DNA of 64,000 nucleotides. Origin: Larix kaempferi (taxonomy: Eukaryota; Streptophyta; Pinopsida; Pinales; Pinaceae). The stretch is taken from positions 9,534,001-9,598,000 of the forward strand of contig BSBM01001138.1 of the NCBI GenBank assembly GCA_027924585.1. Direction: 5' to 3'. The stretch's first letter is position 1. Each line of letters opens with the position of its first letter. The notes under the pieces are model-generated. The model saw only the letters and a list, made by a program, of their open reading frames with translations. It did not search any database and was not told where the DNA came from. Made by a program: the position numbers and the translations under genes. Shown one piece after another: positions 1 to 10,340 of this stretch.

Positions 1-370
1 AACAATATCAATAAAATAAAGTGCTTCTGTATTCTCAAATGATCAAATAGATATTTTGCACTATGGGGTAAAGGTTATGAAACATAATGGCTTTTTATAC
101 TCGACACGCAATTCTCATCCATTTTACCAGATAAAAATAAGGATGGATTGAGGCTTAGCTCTTCACCAAAACCTCAAGTAAACCAAAAGAAATGGTTAGA
201 GTGTGGCTCTTCCCGTAGAAATTGAATGTCCTCCTATGCAATCAAATAAATCAAATGAATTTAAAAGGAACAATTAGAACAATTGCAGCAGTGGGAGTCA
301 GCTTTCTCTTTGTGCAGAGAAAGATTGTTCTATATTTAATTTTGACAAAAGGGAATGGATACTCTTTGAA
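1..370. other. Flank left of the first Ty3 element, no gene seen
   Basis: AT-rich single-copy-looking sequence. The short open stretch near 222-407 runs into the LTR and has no recognisable coding character. I see nothing else in it. Confidence 0.5.
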
Positions 371-375
371 CAGAG
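371..375. repeat. Target site duplication, left copy (CAGAG)
   Basis: CAGAG stands directly before the LTR start TGTTAACACC. The same five bases follow the far LTR end at 15946-15950. A 5-bp duplication is the normal Ty3/gypsy integration footprint, so the outer ends are those of a single insertion event. Confidence 0.9.
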
Positions 376-3300
376 TGTTAACACCCAAATTGACCCCCAG
401 GTCGTAAGGAAGGGTAATTCGGGGTAACCACTAACCAATCTTTGGACTGATGTTACTGACCCAACACAGTCTGAGAGGGCTCTCTCAATAAACTAATGAA
501 AAGATGGAAATAATCAAGGTCATCAATCATGAAAACGGACACCAACATTCATTCCTTAAGATGTTCTATTTAAACATATGCAGAAGGTCAGATTTCTGTA
601 AGACAAATTTTACTCTAGTAAACCATTGGTTGAAGAACAATAGGGATCTATATTGGACAATGGAGTCGATTCAAGTATAACATAAACATTATCGTCAAAT
701 GCTTAGCAAATACATTCACACAGAGGCAAGGTAGCAACCAACTAGTAGTCAAAGTGATTTAATTGGTGAAAAAGAAGAAAGATGAACAATCCATTGATAT
801 AAGGCATACACAGATGAATCCTATACCAACTTTAGCAGAAATAATTTGTGAAATACTTGGTAAGAAATGAACAAGGCATAATCTTTATGAATCTCATTCA
901 GATGCTACATTGAACCAAGTACGAAGGAATGTTAACAATATGGATTAACAAAGGAAAGAAACACATATCACATAGGAAAAGAAAAAACAGACTACCAGAC
1001 CAATTACACAGGAATCTCTGAAAAACGCATGTAAGCTTCTAACAACTTTATTCAAGGAATATCTCAAAATAACAACAAAAGACAAAATATGTAGAGCTTC
1101 AAAATTTCTCCCCCCTTTTTTCATTTGAAATTACATTGCATATATATATGCCATAGAGCCTTCCTATATGACTCATCTTTCGTCCTAACAGAGATATTAG
1201 GAGGACACCTCATTACACCCAAAAATTCAAAAATATTACATATATGTCATATTTCAAACAAATTGATTAAGACAAGGGACAGAATATTATAGACAGAGGA
1301 TTGTTTCAACCTTGGGTTCACAAATGACCTTGCGAGTCAAATAAATCTTCCACTTTCAATGAGTTGTCAGTCTGTGGTGCATCATCTGGTAGGATAGGTG
1401 TCGTTTCCTTAGAGGGGAGTACGAAATCGTGAACTATTTCTGCACCTGGTTGGCCGCTCCGCTTGATTACGAGTCTCTCCTTTTTTGTTCTTTGTTGGTC
1501 TCCTTTGGGATTTTGTCGTCCATCAGGGTTCTCGTCCTTGTTGGCAGAGTCGGACTCTATGAGGTCGAATATCATAAGAGGTGAAGGGGTGGAATTTCCC
1601 TCCATCTCATCCCATACTTGCTCTAGCATGAATACCACTTTGCAATCCCGTCCTTTCTCCATGAGCCAATCACAACAGAGAAGATAGTCGAACCGCTAGG
1701 TGCACCGTCTTTCCCTTATACCGACTTCAGATAAAAGACGTGAGAACCTTATCTGTAACTGCTGCAATGATGGCGGTAGCTACAAGTAGTCATAATTGCC
1801 ATGATAACTCTATCAGTTTCTTCAATTAGGTAACCGTGATGCCCAAGGCTTTGAGGTGACCATCAGCATGCTCAGCGACGACGTCCCAGATATATGGCAT
1901 AGCCAATGATGGCGCAAAAGTGCCTCCCATCATACCAGTAATCTTCTGGGACATCATTCAAAGATCTCCCTGACAGGTCCGTTCTTATGACATCTCTCGT
2001 GCGACAGCCCTTAATCTCATGCTTTCGCGCACGCTCTGAAAGACGTGGGTCACATTACCTTTATCACCTTTTGAGCCAATCTCCAATCCACGTAAGGGAC
2101 TTTTCCTTTTTCATACCTCTTTTACAGACTTTTTCTGGTCTCCACCTGTTTGCCGACTTCTCAGTCATAATCATCTAGCACCTTTATGATGCTTACAACC
2201 CTTTGAAAATCTCCGTCTTCATCTTAGCAAGGCCAGGCGACATGCCTTCTTCGCCTGCCAGTTCCAATCCTTCCCCCTTATCTGGAAACTAGGCCTGAAG
2301 CCACTAAGACCAGGGGAAAATGTTACCTGCGAAAAGATACCTTTGGTCAGAAATTCTCCCATATCGGGGTTTAATATTGACCCACCTATGCTTTCGGACA
2401 TACCAACCGCTACTTTGGACGTTCGAGAAGTCATGGGAATTATCCTTAATGCCTAGGTCAGGCCCGTGGCGGGAGATTACGAAGGTCCAACGACCTTTGG
2501 ACAGAATTTGGCGGAACAAGGAAACCACTGTTATTCCTGAGATGACCTCCAGGCCCACAATGCCGAGGTCGTGAGAGATAGCTTCCTCACAGGCCATTAT
2601 GGCTCAGGCCAAAACTGATACCAGGTTTTCGGGGACTTCCCTGTTAGGGCGCAACCGCATGACTCTCGCGTTTCTACCCAACTTCCTGGTGACTAGCCAT
2701 CAAACTCCTGTACCAGGGCTAGAACATCATATTTTGGAAAAAACCCCTCCCACTCAGACAGGTTTCGGAAGGGTAAACATGCCAACTTTGAAAGGTGTTT
2801 TCACATATATAACCACGTCTTGATAACTTCTGCTCACCTTCGCCAGCTGTCCCTCTTTTCCGTCCGTTGATCTGCTGGGCATTGTTTCCGGACCATTGAT
2901 TTGATTCTTTATTTAACCCTTTTGATTTGACATCTCTTCTTCTCCATCGTAGGATCTTCTATGGGCTTTAAATCTTAGCCATCCGTCTTATTTAGCCACA
3001 TATAAGGATACGGTGGTATCGCGACTTCCGATTTTGGATTACCACTTAATCCCCCTCGCGAGGTGTTCAGGTGGCGACACCTGGCAGATGGTACATACTC
3101 TCGTAACCACCTTCTCTGCTTATTTGGGGTGCTCCTTTACCTCACAACGATCGACGAGGAGCGTTGTTCTTGAATTTAACTTATCTACGACTGGGAGCCC
3201 TCCAGGTGTCTAACTTTTAGTACTCTCGTAGGTGGAGCCTACTAGGTTACTGACCTTGCATCTCTTATATCCGCCAGCCGTAGATTTGACCCTTTTTGCT

Positions 3301-3879
3301 GAGAGCCGTTGATCTGCCTGGATCTTTCTGCTGATGTGACAACATATCTTCTGCACCATTAGATCTCTGGCTTTGCAATCCGCGCCGTTGATCTTATACC
3401 TTATTTCTCTGCTGCGATGGTATTGCAAGCCCTCTGGTGGTTTTCGCTTACCGCCGAAACTCTCATGTGAGGTCTCCTCCGACTGCCACCTGTCCCGACG
3501 GTTTACCTCTCGTGACCGCTTTCTTGTGGTTCCTTTCACGCAACTTCATCATGCGAGGGTGATTTGTGGGCCGTAGATTTATTTTGTGCTTCAGATCAAC
3601 AGTCAGAACCTATTCGAGCTTTATCTTCCACTTTATTTCTTTTCAGACTATAGGTTATATGTATTTCTACCCATTTTTTATTATTCGGGCTACCTCCTTA
3701 GGCTTAAAGTGTCCAAAACCTCCATCTTTCTCATTGTTTCCTTTTTAATTGAGCTGCTTTCTTGGTTCTAGCAACCTGGACTTGAGTAGGGAGGGATTTT
3801 GACCATCTTTTCACGGAGCCTATCAGTGGGAAATAGTCATTCTCTTAGGATTTTGTGCAAAAATTTATAGGTGCCAACA
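376..3879 (-). repeat. 3' LTR of the Ty3 element (3504 bp)
   Basis: It starts TGTTAACACC and ends GGTGCCAACA. Positions 376 to about 1128 match 10358 to about 11120, and about 2815-3879 match about 14877-15945, at roughly 95% by eye. The segment between (about 1128-2815) has no match in the other LTR and carries decayed minus-strand coding sequence. Confidence 0.88.
1318..2600 (-). pseudogene. Decayed coding segment inside the 3' LTR, unrecognised
   Basis: Two open stretches lie on the element's strand. One (2597-2304) gives about 97 residues including GWYVRKHRWVNIKP, which faintly recalls the 'putative plant transposon protein' type of domain (FYANV...VRGK..V.FSP); that is only an impression. 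The other (1662-1318) gives 114 hydrophilic residues ending in a stop, with an acidic start (EQVWDEMEG) and a Lys/Arg-rich middle. The stretch between 2219 and 1690 is open only in short pieces in all frames, so the reading is broken. Nothing here matches the cargo in the other LTR. Function is unknown. Confidence 0.4.
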
Positions 3880-4196
3880 ATTGGCTCCAGTCGGGGATGC
3901 TATCCTCCCTGTGAGGTAGCAAAGAAATCCGTAGACTAAGTGCCTAATCCATTGGGCGGTTTAAACTTCAGATTCAACAACTTCTTCTGATTTCTTAGAA
4001 CTGCAACTGTATCTGCCACATATCTGGGCTGCTCACACATAAAAAGAAAAAGGAAACATGGCTAGCCTTCTAGACCTCATCTTCTTTTCTCTAGGGTTTC
4101 AAGGATTTCAGGTTTGCCGTTAGGGATTTTAAAACAACTGTAAAAACAAATGACAAATATATACAGAGGCTATGGTACATGGAATACTTGCTTCCC
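3880..4196 (-). other. 3' untranslated internal region; no canonical polypurine tract next to the LTR
   Basis: This lies between the integrase stop and the 3' LTR. A Ty3 element should have a purine run directly before the LTR on the coding strand, but the adjacent sequence is mixed. The nearest purine-rich run (GGGAGGATAG on the minus strand, near 3901-3912) is about 20 bp away. Read on the plus strand, the flank begins ATTGGCTCCAGTCGGGGAT, which looks more like a primer binding site. Confidence 0.5.
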
Positions 4197-4934
4197 TTAG
4201 GAAAGGTAGTGTTTTAAGAATCTCCCATTGACTGGACCTCCCGACCAGGCAGATCCGTCTTGGTGTTCCAAGACAAAAGAATTTATTACTCGGACTACTG
4301 CAATAATATACGGCCCCATCCACATATGGTCAAACTTTCCATGTTTCTCTTCTTTAGGGGCGTTCCATTTCAGAACTAGGTCATTAACCTGCAAATAATC
4401 TTCCTTGGCCTTTTTGTCGAAGGCTTCCTTCATTTTTTCTGGATGGTTTTCCACTTTGTCATATGCCTTATTCCTTAGTTCATTTAGCTCGACTATCTGA
4501 TTTACTCTCCTTTGCATATGATTTGGTTCTTCTTCTATTCCCTGTAATAACCTCATGACAGGAAAACCTAGAGATGCTGGAAAAATTACCTCAGCTCCAT
4601 ACACCAACTGAAATGGCGACATCTCGATGGCCCTTTTCGTGCTGATTCTGTCAGCCCACAGAGCATACTTTAGCTTTGTGTGCCAAGACCTCTTGTTGTC
4701 TTCTACCTATTTTTTTATGATTCTTACCAGGCTTTTGTTTGAGGACTCTGCTAGTCCATTTCCTTGGGGGTAATAAGCCGTGGAATGATTTAGGCTGATA
4801 TGGTATTTATGGCAGAAATTAATCATCTTTTTGGAACAGAAAGCTGGAGCATTATCAGTCACAATTTTTTTGGGGCATCCGAATCTGGACAGGATGTTAT
4901 CTTCCATAAAATCCATGATTACTCCTTCAGTCGC
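4197..4934 (-). pseudogene. Ty3 integrase, catalytic core end and C-terminal domain
   Basis: This continues the pol frame after a TGA at 4935-4937. The open stretch 4916-4707 holds the second core Asp (IVTDNAPAF), the HSTAYYPQGNG motif and the catalytic Glu (GLAESSNKSL). A TAG at 4707-4709 interrupts it. Reading then resumes in the same frame through SPFQLVYGAEVIFP and a GKFDHMWMGPYII stretch, ending with a GPVNGRFLKHYLS tail and TAA. The tail follows the usual pattern of Tat-like integrases, so the final stop looks native. The integrase joins cDNA to chromosomal DNA, but with two internal stops this copy would not yield a full protein. Confidence 0.88.
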
Positions 4935-6854
4935 TCACCTGGTAGGTATGGCTTCTATCCATTTGGTAAAATAATCAGTAGCTGTCAAGATCCATCTGTG
5001 CTGCCCAAAGGATTTTGGGTTTATTTCTCCAATGAAATATAAACCCCACTGCTGAAAAGGTGCTTCAACTATAATAGGATGTAGAGGGAGGGAAACAACC
5101 TTTCTTTTTCCATCGAAAATATGACATTGGTGACAAACCACAGTCTCTTTGTAAACATCGGAAAACATAGTGGGCCAGTAAAACCCTGCTCTCAGGATTT
5201 TATTTACTGTCGCTTTCCAGGAGTGATGTCCCTCGCAGTCCCCTTTGTGGAATTCTTCTTTTATGTGTTCAGCTTCTTCTTCAACCAAACAGTTTAGCAG
5301 CACCCCTCCAGGGTCTTTCCAATACAGGTATTGGTTCATGATACAGTATTTGGCAGCTTTTAGTTTCACAGATCTGGCTCTGCTTTTACTTAACCCTGCA
5401 GGTGCCTGTAAATTTTGTAGTACAAAAACAATGTTAGTATACCAAGGAGACTCAGAGAATTCAGGTTTCACCTGTATGTTTGCATCCAGCTGGTTTGGTT
5501 GATTCTCCAGAAAATTTAGCTGCAAGGAGTCACAATTTTCTTCGGTCATTAATTTTGCTAATCCCTGGCCTTTCACCAGCTTAGTGGGTTTTATTTCCAA
5601 ATCATGTTCCAATAAAACTGCAATCCACTTGGCCCTTCTGCCTTCAGGATCAGACTGGGTCAAAATACTTTTCACAACGCTATTTGGGACATAAGCAATG
5701 ATGTGTGAGTGTATGATATAAACCCTGAAATATTTCAGAGATTTTATGAGAGCATAAGCCTGTTTCTCCATGATATCGTATTTCAGTTCCCTGTCTCTTA
5801 GTACTCTGCTGAAAAAAGCAATCGGTTGTTCAGCATTTTGGTCATTCTTCTGCAATAGCACCCCGGCTATTGTATGTTCAGATGCATATGAGAAAACTAG
5901 GAAATCCTTAGTAAAGTTTGGGATAGCCAATACTGAAGCTTCGGTGATAGCTGTCTTGATCCCTTTAAAAGAATCTCTGGCTTCTTCGGTCCACTTTATT
6001 TGGTTTTCTTTCCTTAGCATATTTGTAATACTCCTCATTATTTCGGCAAAACTTGGTATGAATCTTCTTAAAAAACCCACTTGGCCAATGAAAGACTGTA
6101 TTTCCTTTTTGCTTCTAGGCTCTCCTACTTTCTGAATAGCAATGACCCTCTCAGGATCAATTTTTATCCCATCTTTGGTGATGATATGTCCTAAAAGATT
6201 AGCTTCATCCAGAGCGAAAAAGGATTTTTTGGGATTTAAGGAAATGCCATATTTCCTGCATTTTATGAAAACTCTTTCTAAATGCTTGAGATGTTCTTCA
6301 TCTGACTTTGAAAAAACTGTTATATCGTCCATGTATACCACCACAAATTTATCTTTTTCTTCAGCAAACGCAATATCCACAGCTCTTTGGAAAGTGGCTC
6401 CAGCGTTCATCAAACCGAATGGCATCTTAGCATACATGAAGGTTCCCCAAGGAGTGGTGAAAGCAATTTTTTCCTGGTCTTCTGGGTGTACTTTAATCTG
6501 ATTATACCCTGAGAAACCATCCATGGTGGAAATTCTTTCGGCTCCTACCACTTGCTGCAAAATGTGCTCCATTTTAGGTAAAGGGTAATTGTCCTTCATC
6601 GATGCTCTGTTCAGGTTCCTGAAATCAATACAGATTCTAATTTCTCCACTTTTCTTTCTGACTGGGACCAGATTTGCTATCAATTGTGAGAACCTTAAGG
6701 TAACAATTATCTTCGCATTAAAAAGCTTTTTAACTTCTTTCTCTATGATATCTGTTAGCTTAGGATTGATTCTTCTTAATTTTTGCTTAAAAGGTTTCTC
6801 ACCTAGCTTGAGTGGAATGGTATGCTGTATGATTGATGTATCATACTCCTTCAA
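4935..6854 (-). CDS. Ty3 pol: reverse transcriptase, degenerate RNase H and integrase N-terminal half
   Basis: A 639-codon open stretch; its left edge is the codon after an upstream stop, not a real start. RT motifs are in order: LVPVRKKSGEIR, FRNLNRAS, MPFGLMNAGATFQ and the YMDD box at about residues 172-175, then LLGHIITKDG. The RNase H that normally follows RT is degenerate: FSYASEHTIAGV lacks the first catalytic Asp, as in plant lineages that gained a second RNase H. A zinc-binding H-H-C-C integrase domain follows (about residues 545-590, ending VCHQC), then the start of the catalytic core. In the core the expected first Asp of the DFIGE motif reads Tyr (LYFIGE). It copies element RNA to DNA in virus-like particles. 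Confidence 0.93.
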   Translation of the reverse strand: MKEYDTSIIQHTIPLKLGEKPFKQKLRRINPKLTDIIEKEVKKLFNAKIIVTLRFSQLIANLVPVRKKSGEIRICIDFRNLNRASMKDNYPLPKMEHILQQVVGAERISTMDGFSGYNQIKVHPEDQEKIAFTTPWGTFMYAKMPFGLMNAGATFQRAVDIAFAEEKDKFVVVYMDDITVFSKSDEEHLKHLERVFIKCRKYGISLNPKKSFFALDEANLLGHIITKDGIKIDPERVIAIQKVGEPRSKKEIQSFIGQVGFLRRFIPSFAEIMRSITNMLRKENQIKWTEEARDSFKGIKTAITEASVLAIPNFTKDFLVFSYASEHTIAGVLLQKNDQNAEQPIAFFSRVLRDRELKYDIMEKQAYALIKSLKYFRVYIIHSHIIAYVPNSVVKSILTQSDPEGRRAKWIAVLLEHDLEIKPTKLVKGQGLAKLMTEENCDSLQLNFLENQPNQLDANIQVKPEFSESPWYTNIVFVLQNLQAPAGLSKSRARSVKLKAAKYCIMNQYLYWKDPGGVLLNCLVEEEAEHIKEEFHKGDCEGHHSWKATVNKILRAGFYWPTMFSDVYKETVVCHQCHIFDGKRKVVSLPLHPIIVEAPFQQWGLYFIGEINPKSFGQHRWILTATDYFTKWIEAIPTR

Positions 6855-6866
6855 GTCTTCATAGGT

Positions 6867-7121
6867 CTATGCGAAAGCATCAGTGTGTCTTTTCATCAAC
6901 TCTACATAGCGTTTCTTTTTGTCGGCTTGTAGTCTTTTAGACAGCTTCACCATTCGAGGATCTTTCTCTGTACCCAAGTTTTGATCTTCTACTGATTCTC
7001 GGGTGGGTTCAAATTTTGGATTTTTGTCTGCATCATCTTGATCAAAGAGATTTTCCAGGGGTATCAAACCTTTAGGGATGTAATTATTCTTCAATTGAAT
7101 AATATCCTTACCACCCATCAT
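6867..7121 (-). CDS. Ty3 pol linker between extra RNase H and RT
   Basis: An 85-codon stretch in the same frame as the flanking pol parts, bounded by a TAA at 7161-7163 and a TAG at 6867-6869. It ends KRYVELMKRHTDAFA, the conserved lead-in to RT in this family, and continues after the stop as TYEDLKEYDTSIIQHTIP. The TAG occupies the place where a Trp is usual, so a single base change would explain it. Hydrophilic; no domain of its own. Confidence 0.75.
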   Translation of the reverse strand: MMGGKDIIQLKNNYIPKGLIPLENLFDQDDADKNPKFEPTRESVEDQNLGTEKDPRMVKLSKRLQADKKKRYVELMKRHTDAFA

Positions 7122-7160
7122 GTTTTTCCACCCTTGTTTTTTAGCTTCTTCTTCAGCATT

Positions 7161-8390
7161 TTATCCTTCTACAAGGTTTTCCAGGTTCTCATTTTCAGTA
7201 TCAATATGCACATTTGCAAATTCATCAGAGAGTTCCAAAAATCTCCTGAGCTGTAAGTCGTCTTCAAATACCTGCCAATACTTAGAATTATCAGGAATAG
7301 AGGGCCTGTTTATTATCTCGACCTCATACTTATCCTGGGAGAAAATCGGAGTCCTAAATCCTCCAGCAGTAGTCGCCAAAGAGTCTGCTACATCATTTTC
7401 ATGTTTAGGTATTACTCTAATCTTGTTTTCTGTGAAAAAATTCCCAAAGAAATCCCAAGCTTCATTTCTATATGCCCTCATTCTTGGGTGTTTGGCTTGG
7501 TAACTATCATTTATCTGGTTCACTACCAACTCAGAGTCTCCAAACACTTCTATCTTCTTAGCTCCCAAGTCTTTTAGATCCCGCAATCCCAACATTAATG
7601 CTTTGTATTCGGAAACATTATTAGTGCATTCAAAAGTCAGCTTGTATGAAAGTTCCCTAGACTCCTGGTTGGGGGGAATGATCCAAACCCCTTCTCCAAC
7701 ACCATTCTTGCTTACAGAACCATAAAAATACATTTTCCACCAGCCTTCCTCATTTTTTTCTCTTTCAGAAGCTTCATATCTGGCTGCAAACTCCTTGTCT
7801 TCATCAACTTCCCTATATGAGGGAGGGTTAGGATCACAACGAGGACCATCAACAACAAAAATGGAGCATCCCATGTCTGTATCAACTGCATATATAGGGT
7901 AATTCTCAGGTTTGCTTTTGCTACTGACGACATATTCCATCCTGCTTTCCCTGTACAATCTCCTATTTGCTCCAAACACGGGAATTGTGGCATAAGATAA
8001 GTCCATCTGCATAGTTCCTTTCAACTTTGAAACCCAGGATCTTGACAAAAGCATTCCAAACTTTGCAGGTACATCAGCCACCACCACATCCATCATGGCA
8101 CTTTTAGCAGGGAGTTGGGTTAGAGTTACTACCATATTCTTGATCAGTCCCAAACATGGTACCTTTCTAGAATCAAAGGAGTAAAGATCTTGGTATGGCC
8201 TTGTCACTTCTAATCCTAGCTCTTTTAGCACAGATTTTGGCATTAGGTTATGAGATGCCCTAGAGTCTATTAAGGCATTGTGCAAGATCTGATCATGGAC
8301 ATTTAGGCTTAAGTAGAAAGGAGGGACTTCTTCATCGCCTGTTTCTTCCAACTTAGATCCAAAGATTATGGTAGGAGCATCATCAGACAA
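7161..8390 (-). CDS. Ty3 aspartic protease plus additional RNase H placed before RT
   Basis: The retropepsin comes first: the active-site loop reads LIDSRASHNLM at about residues 40-50, where the family has D-S/T-G, so the Gly is replaced by Arg. From about residue 215 there is a complete RNase H fold signature: MYFYGSVSKNG (expected Asp replaced by Tyr, about 221), Glu in NNVSEYKALMLGL (about 261), Asp in EVFGDSELVVNQI (about 284) and Asp in NDVADSLA (about 334). This is a second RNase H, distinct from the degenerate one after RT, and it precedes RT. Extra RNase H domains are known in plant Tat-group elements. The protein would process Gag-Pol and remove template RNA; two of its key sites are altered here. 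Confidence 0.88.
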   Translation of the reverse strand: MSDDAPTIIFGSKLEETGDEEVPPFYLSLNVHDQILHNALIDSRASHNLMPKSVLKELGLEVTRPYQDLYSFDSRKVPCLGLIKNMVVTLTQLPAKSAMMDVVVADVPAKFGMLLSRSWVSKLKGTMQMDLSYATIPVFGANRRLYRESRMEYVVSSKSKPENYPIYAVDTDMGCSIFVVDGPRCDPNPPSYREVDEDKEFAARYEASEREKNEEGWWKMYFYGSVSKNGVGEGVWIIPPNQESRELSYKLTFECTNNVSEYKALMLGLRDLKDLGAKKIEVFGDSELVVNQINDSYQAKHPRMRAYRNEAWDFFGNFFTENKIRVIPKHENDVADSLATTAGGFRTPIFSQDKYEVEIINRPSIPDNSKYWQVFEDDLQLRRFLELSDEFANVHIDTENENLENLVEG

Positions 8391-8423
8391 CTCCAGAATA
8401 TCATGCTGGTGTTCATCTTTTCC

Positions 8424-9755
8424 TTAAACCATCTTCGTTATCTCTTCCCTGTATTCATTATTTTTCAGTAACTCATTAAGAGGGATGGAGATCTTTACTT
8501 TTGACAGATCATCTCTGAGGCTAAAAGTAGGGGCATATTTTATTACCTCTGTGATTTCTGGTGGTTTAACCTCCTTTGAAGGTTGACCATCTTCTTCTTT
8601 ATTTTCAGGTCTTTTGTTTGCAATAGCTTTTTGCTGTTTCTCTTTTGGTTCTTCTGCAGCTTGTGGGGTGACTGGAGGTTGGTTCAAAGGAAGCTTTCCT
8701 TTACTCATGATAACTTCTCTACTTCTCAATTTTAGCTTTATTTGAAGATCATCCACAGCATTTTGATAACCCATTAGGTATTGTTCGGATTCTAACTCAG
8801 GTTTGTTACTAGTACTTCCTTTGTTAAAGAAGTCATGCTCTCTTTCAGTCAAGTATATTTCATGGTCTAGGGAGTCAACAAAATGAATCTGGATTTCTGT
8901 GGGCTCTTCAACTATTTCATTGTCTACTATATTTTCAGCAAAAGGAGGGCGCATCGGTTGTTCTTCAAGATTTCTTTGATTTCTTGCAGGGGGAGGTGGT
9001 CTCCTAAAGTTTGGGTTCCGGATCTGGTTTTCAGGATTTTCTCGGGCAGGAGGTTTGGTATCTATGGTCAATCTATCCATCATCTTTTCCATGGCTTTCA
9101 TCATGGTATCAAATTTTGCATCGTTAGAAGTAGATGAAGTAGAAGGTTGGGTCTCCTGCTTTTTTCTTTCAGCCTCTGTTTTACCCTTTATCTTTCCTGA
9201 GGCCATCATGTTTGCCTCAACTTCTAGGGCATCCTTTAGCAAGATAGGCAAGGATGCAGATTTTCTTTCTCTTAATGTACATGAGAAATCTCCATCAAAG
9301 GCATCTGCAAAGTGGATTTTCGCAGCGCCTGCTGAGGGTTTTAGATCATCCAGAATAGAATTATATGCCCTCATAAACCTAGCAGAAAATTCGTGCACAG
9401 ACTCAAAACCTCCTTTATTGATGTGATTGTACTGGGACAAGACTAGGGCAGGACTTCCTATCATTTCCCATCTTTCTAAGAACAGGGTCTTGAACTCTGT
9501 AAAATCATTTATGGAGGCATTTGGTAGCAACCTGTACCATTTTTTAGGTTTTCCATATAAACTTTGGGCAAATAACCTCATTTTTGCATCATCATGATCC
9601 ACTTCTTCTAGGTCAATAAAATCTTCAAACCTGTCTACATGTTGTCTGGCAGAAAAATTTCTCTCTGCATCATAGGAAACGATCCTTTGTGCGTAGTTTT
9701 GGGGTAGGTCATGTAAAACAGCCGGTAGGGCTAGAGGTGCAAATATGGCAGCCAT
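8424..9755 (-). CDS. Ty3 Gag capsid protein
   Basis: 443 codons from a true ATG. Residues about 30-150 match the retrotransposon Gag pattern (FEDFIDLEEV, AKMRLFAQSLYGKPKKWY, FTEFKTLFLERW). The second half is a Lys/Glu/Pro-rich tail with a basic proline run (RRPPPPARNQRN), and there is no CCHC zinc knuckle. It assembles the cytoplasmic particle. The same frame runs upstream to about 10076 with only two TAG stops, so the original Gag probably began farther upstream. Downstream a TAA at 8424-8426 separates it from protease without a frame change. Confidence 0.88.
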   Translation of the reverse strand: MAAIFAPLALPAVLHDLPQNYAQRIVSYDAERNFSARQHVDRFEDFIDLEEVDHDDAKMRLFAQSLYGKPKKWYRLLPNASINDFTEFKTLFLERWEMIGSPALVLSQYNHINKGGFESVHEFSARFMRAYNSILDDLKPSAGAAKIHFADAFDGDFSCTLRERKSASLPILLKDALEVEANMMASGKIKGKTEAERKKQETQPSTSSTSNDAKFDTMMKAMEKMMDRLTIDTKPPARENPENQIRNPNFRRPPPPARNQRNLEEQPMRPPFAENIVDNEIVEEPTEIQIHFVDSLDHEIYLTEREHDFFNKGSTSNKPELESEQYLMGYQNAVDDLQIKLKLRSREVIMSKGKLPLNQPPVTPQAAEEPKEKQQKAIANKRPENKEEDGQPSKEVKPPEITEVIKYAPTFSLRDDLSKVKISIPLNELLKNNEYREEITKMV

Positions 9756-10340
9756 GATTACAAGCGGATTTTGTGAAAGGGGTGGGATATGCTAGGAACA
9801 GGGTTTATCTTTTTTAGCTTTGATAGTATCTAGTAAATTACGCTAGATAGGATCTAACAAGTAAGATTCAGGATTATTAAGAACTCCTTCACCTAAGATT
9901 AGACAAGATTCAGATCTTGATCTGGGTAAAGGTTTCCCAATGTCAATCTCTATATTTAATTCTTGAAAAACAAGGGATTCTGCTTCGGACACAACTATTT
10001 CACTGTTTGAAGTATTAACTTTATCTTTTTCGGCTTTTTGTCTGCGCAGACTTTCTGGATTATCAACAATTAACAAAGTTTCAGGAATAGGGTTACCTCT
10101 GGTATGGATCTTTCTTGAGGCTAGGATGCCTTGCCGAGATCTTCTTCAGAATTAGGATTCAGCTTCGGAGGTCTTCCCCAGTGGAGTGATTTTTTGAATA
10201 TGAATCTTTATGAGTGGAGTCGCCATGGAAAAAATTGTACAACCCTTAAAAAATATGGAAATCTCTGTTTTCCCACAGGGATCTCTCTTTCTTCGAATCT
10301 TTGTCGTTCTTGCAAGGAAAACAAGAAAACTTGCGCTCCA
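9756..10340 (-). pseudogene. Leader and probable broken N-terminus of Gag
   Basis: Between the primer site and the Gag ATG the minus strand carries an acidic open stretch (about 10076-9843) in exact frame with Gag. It is interrupted by TAG at 9843-9845 and another TAG about 60 bases on. It contains the composition-biased SEIVVSEAESLVFQELNIEI. Either the real Gag was about 110 residues longer, or this is leader sequence that happens to be open. Same-frame continuity favours the first. Confidence 0.5.

Noticed and set aside
3210-3771. Open frames within the LTR end segment (3210-3771), repeated at 15276-15814
   Set aside because: The frame is not kept between the two copies; these are non-coding LTR sequence.
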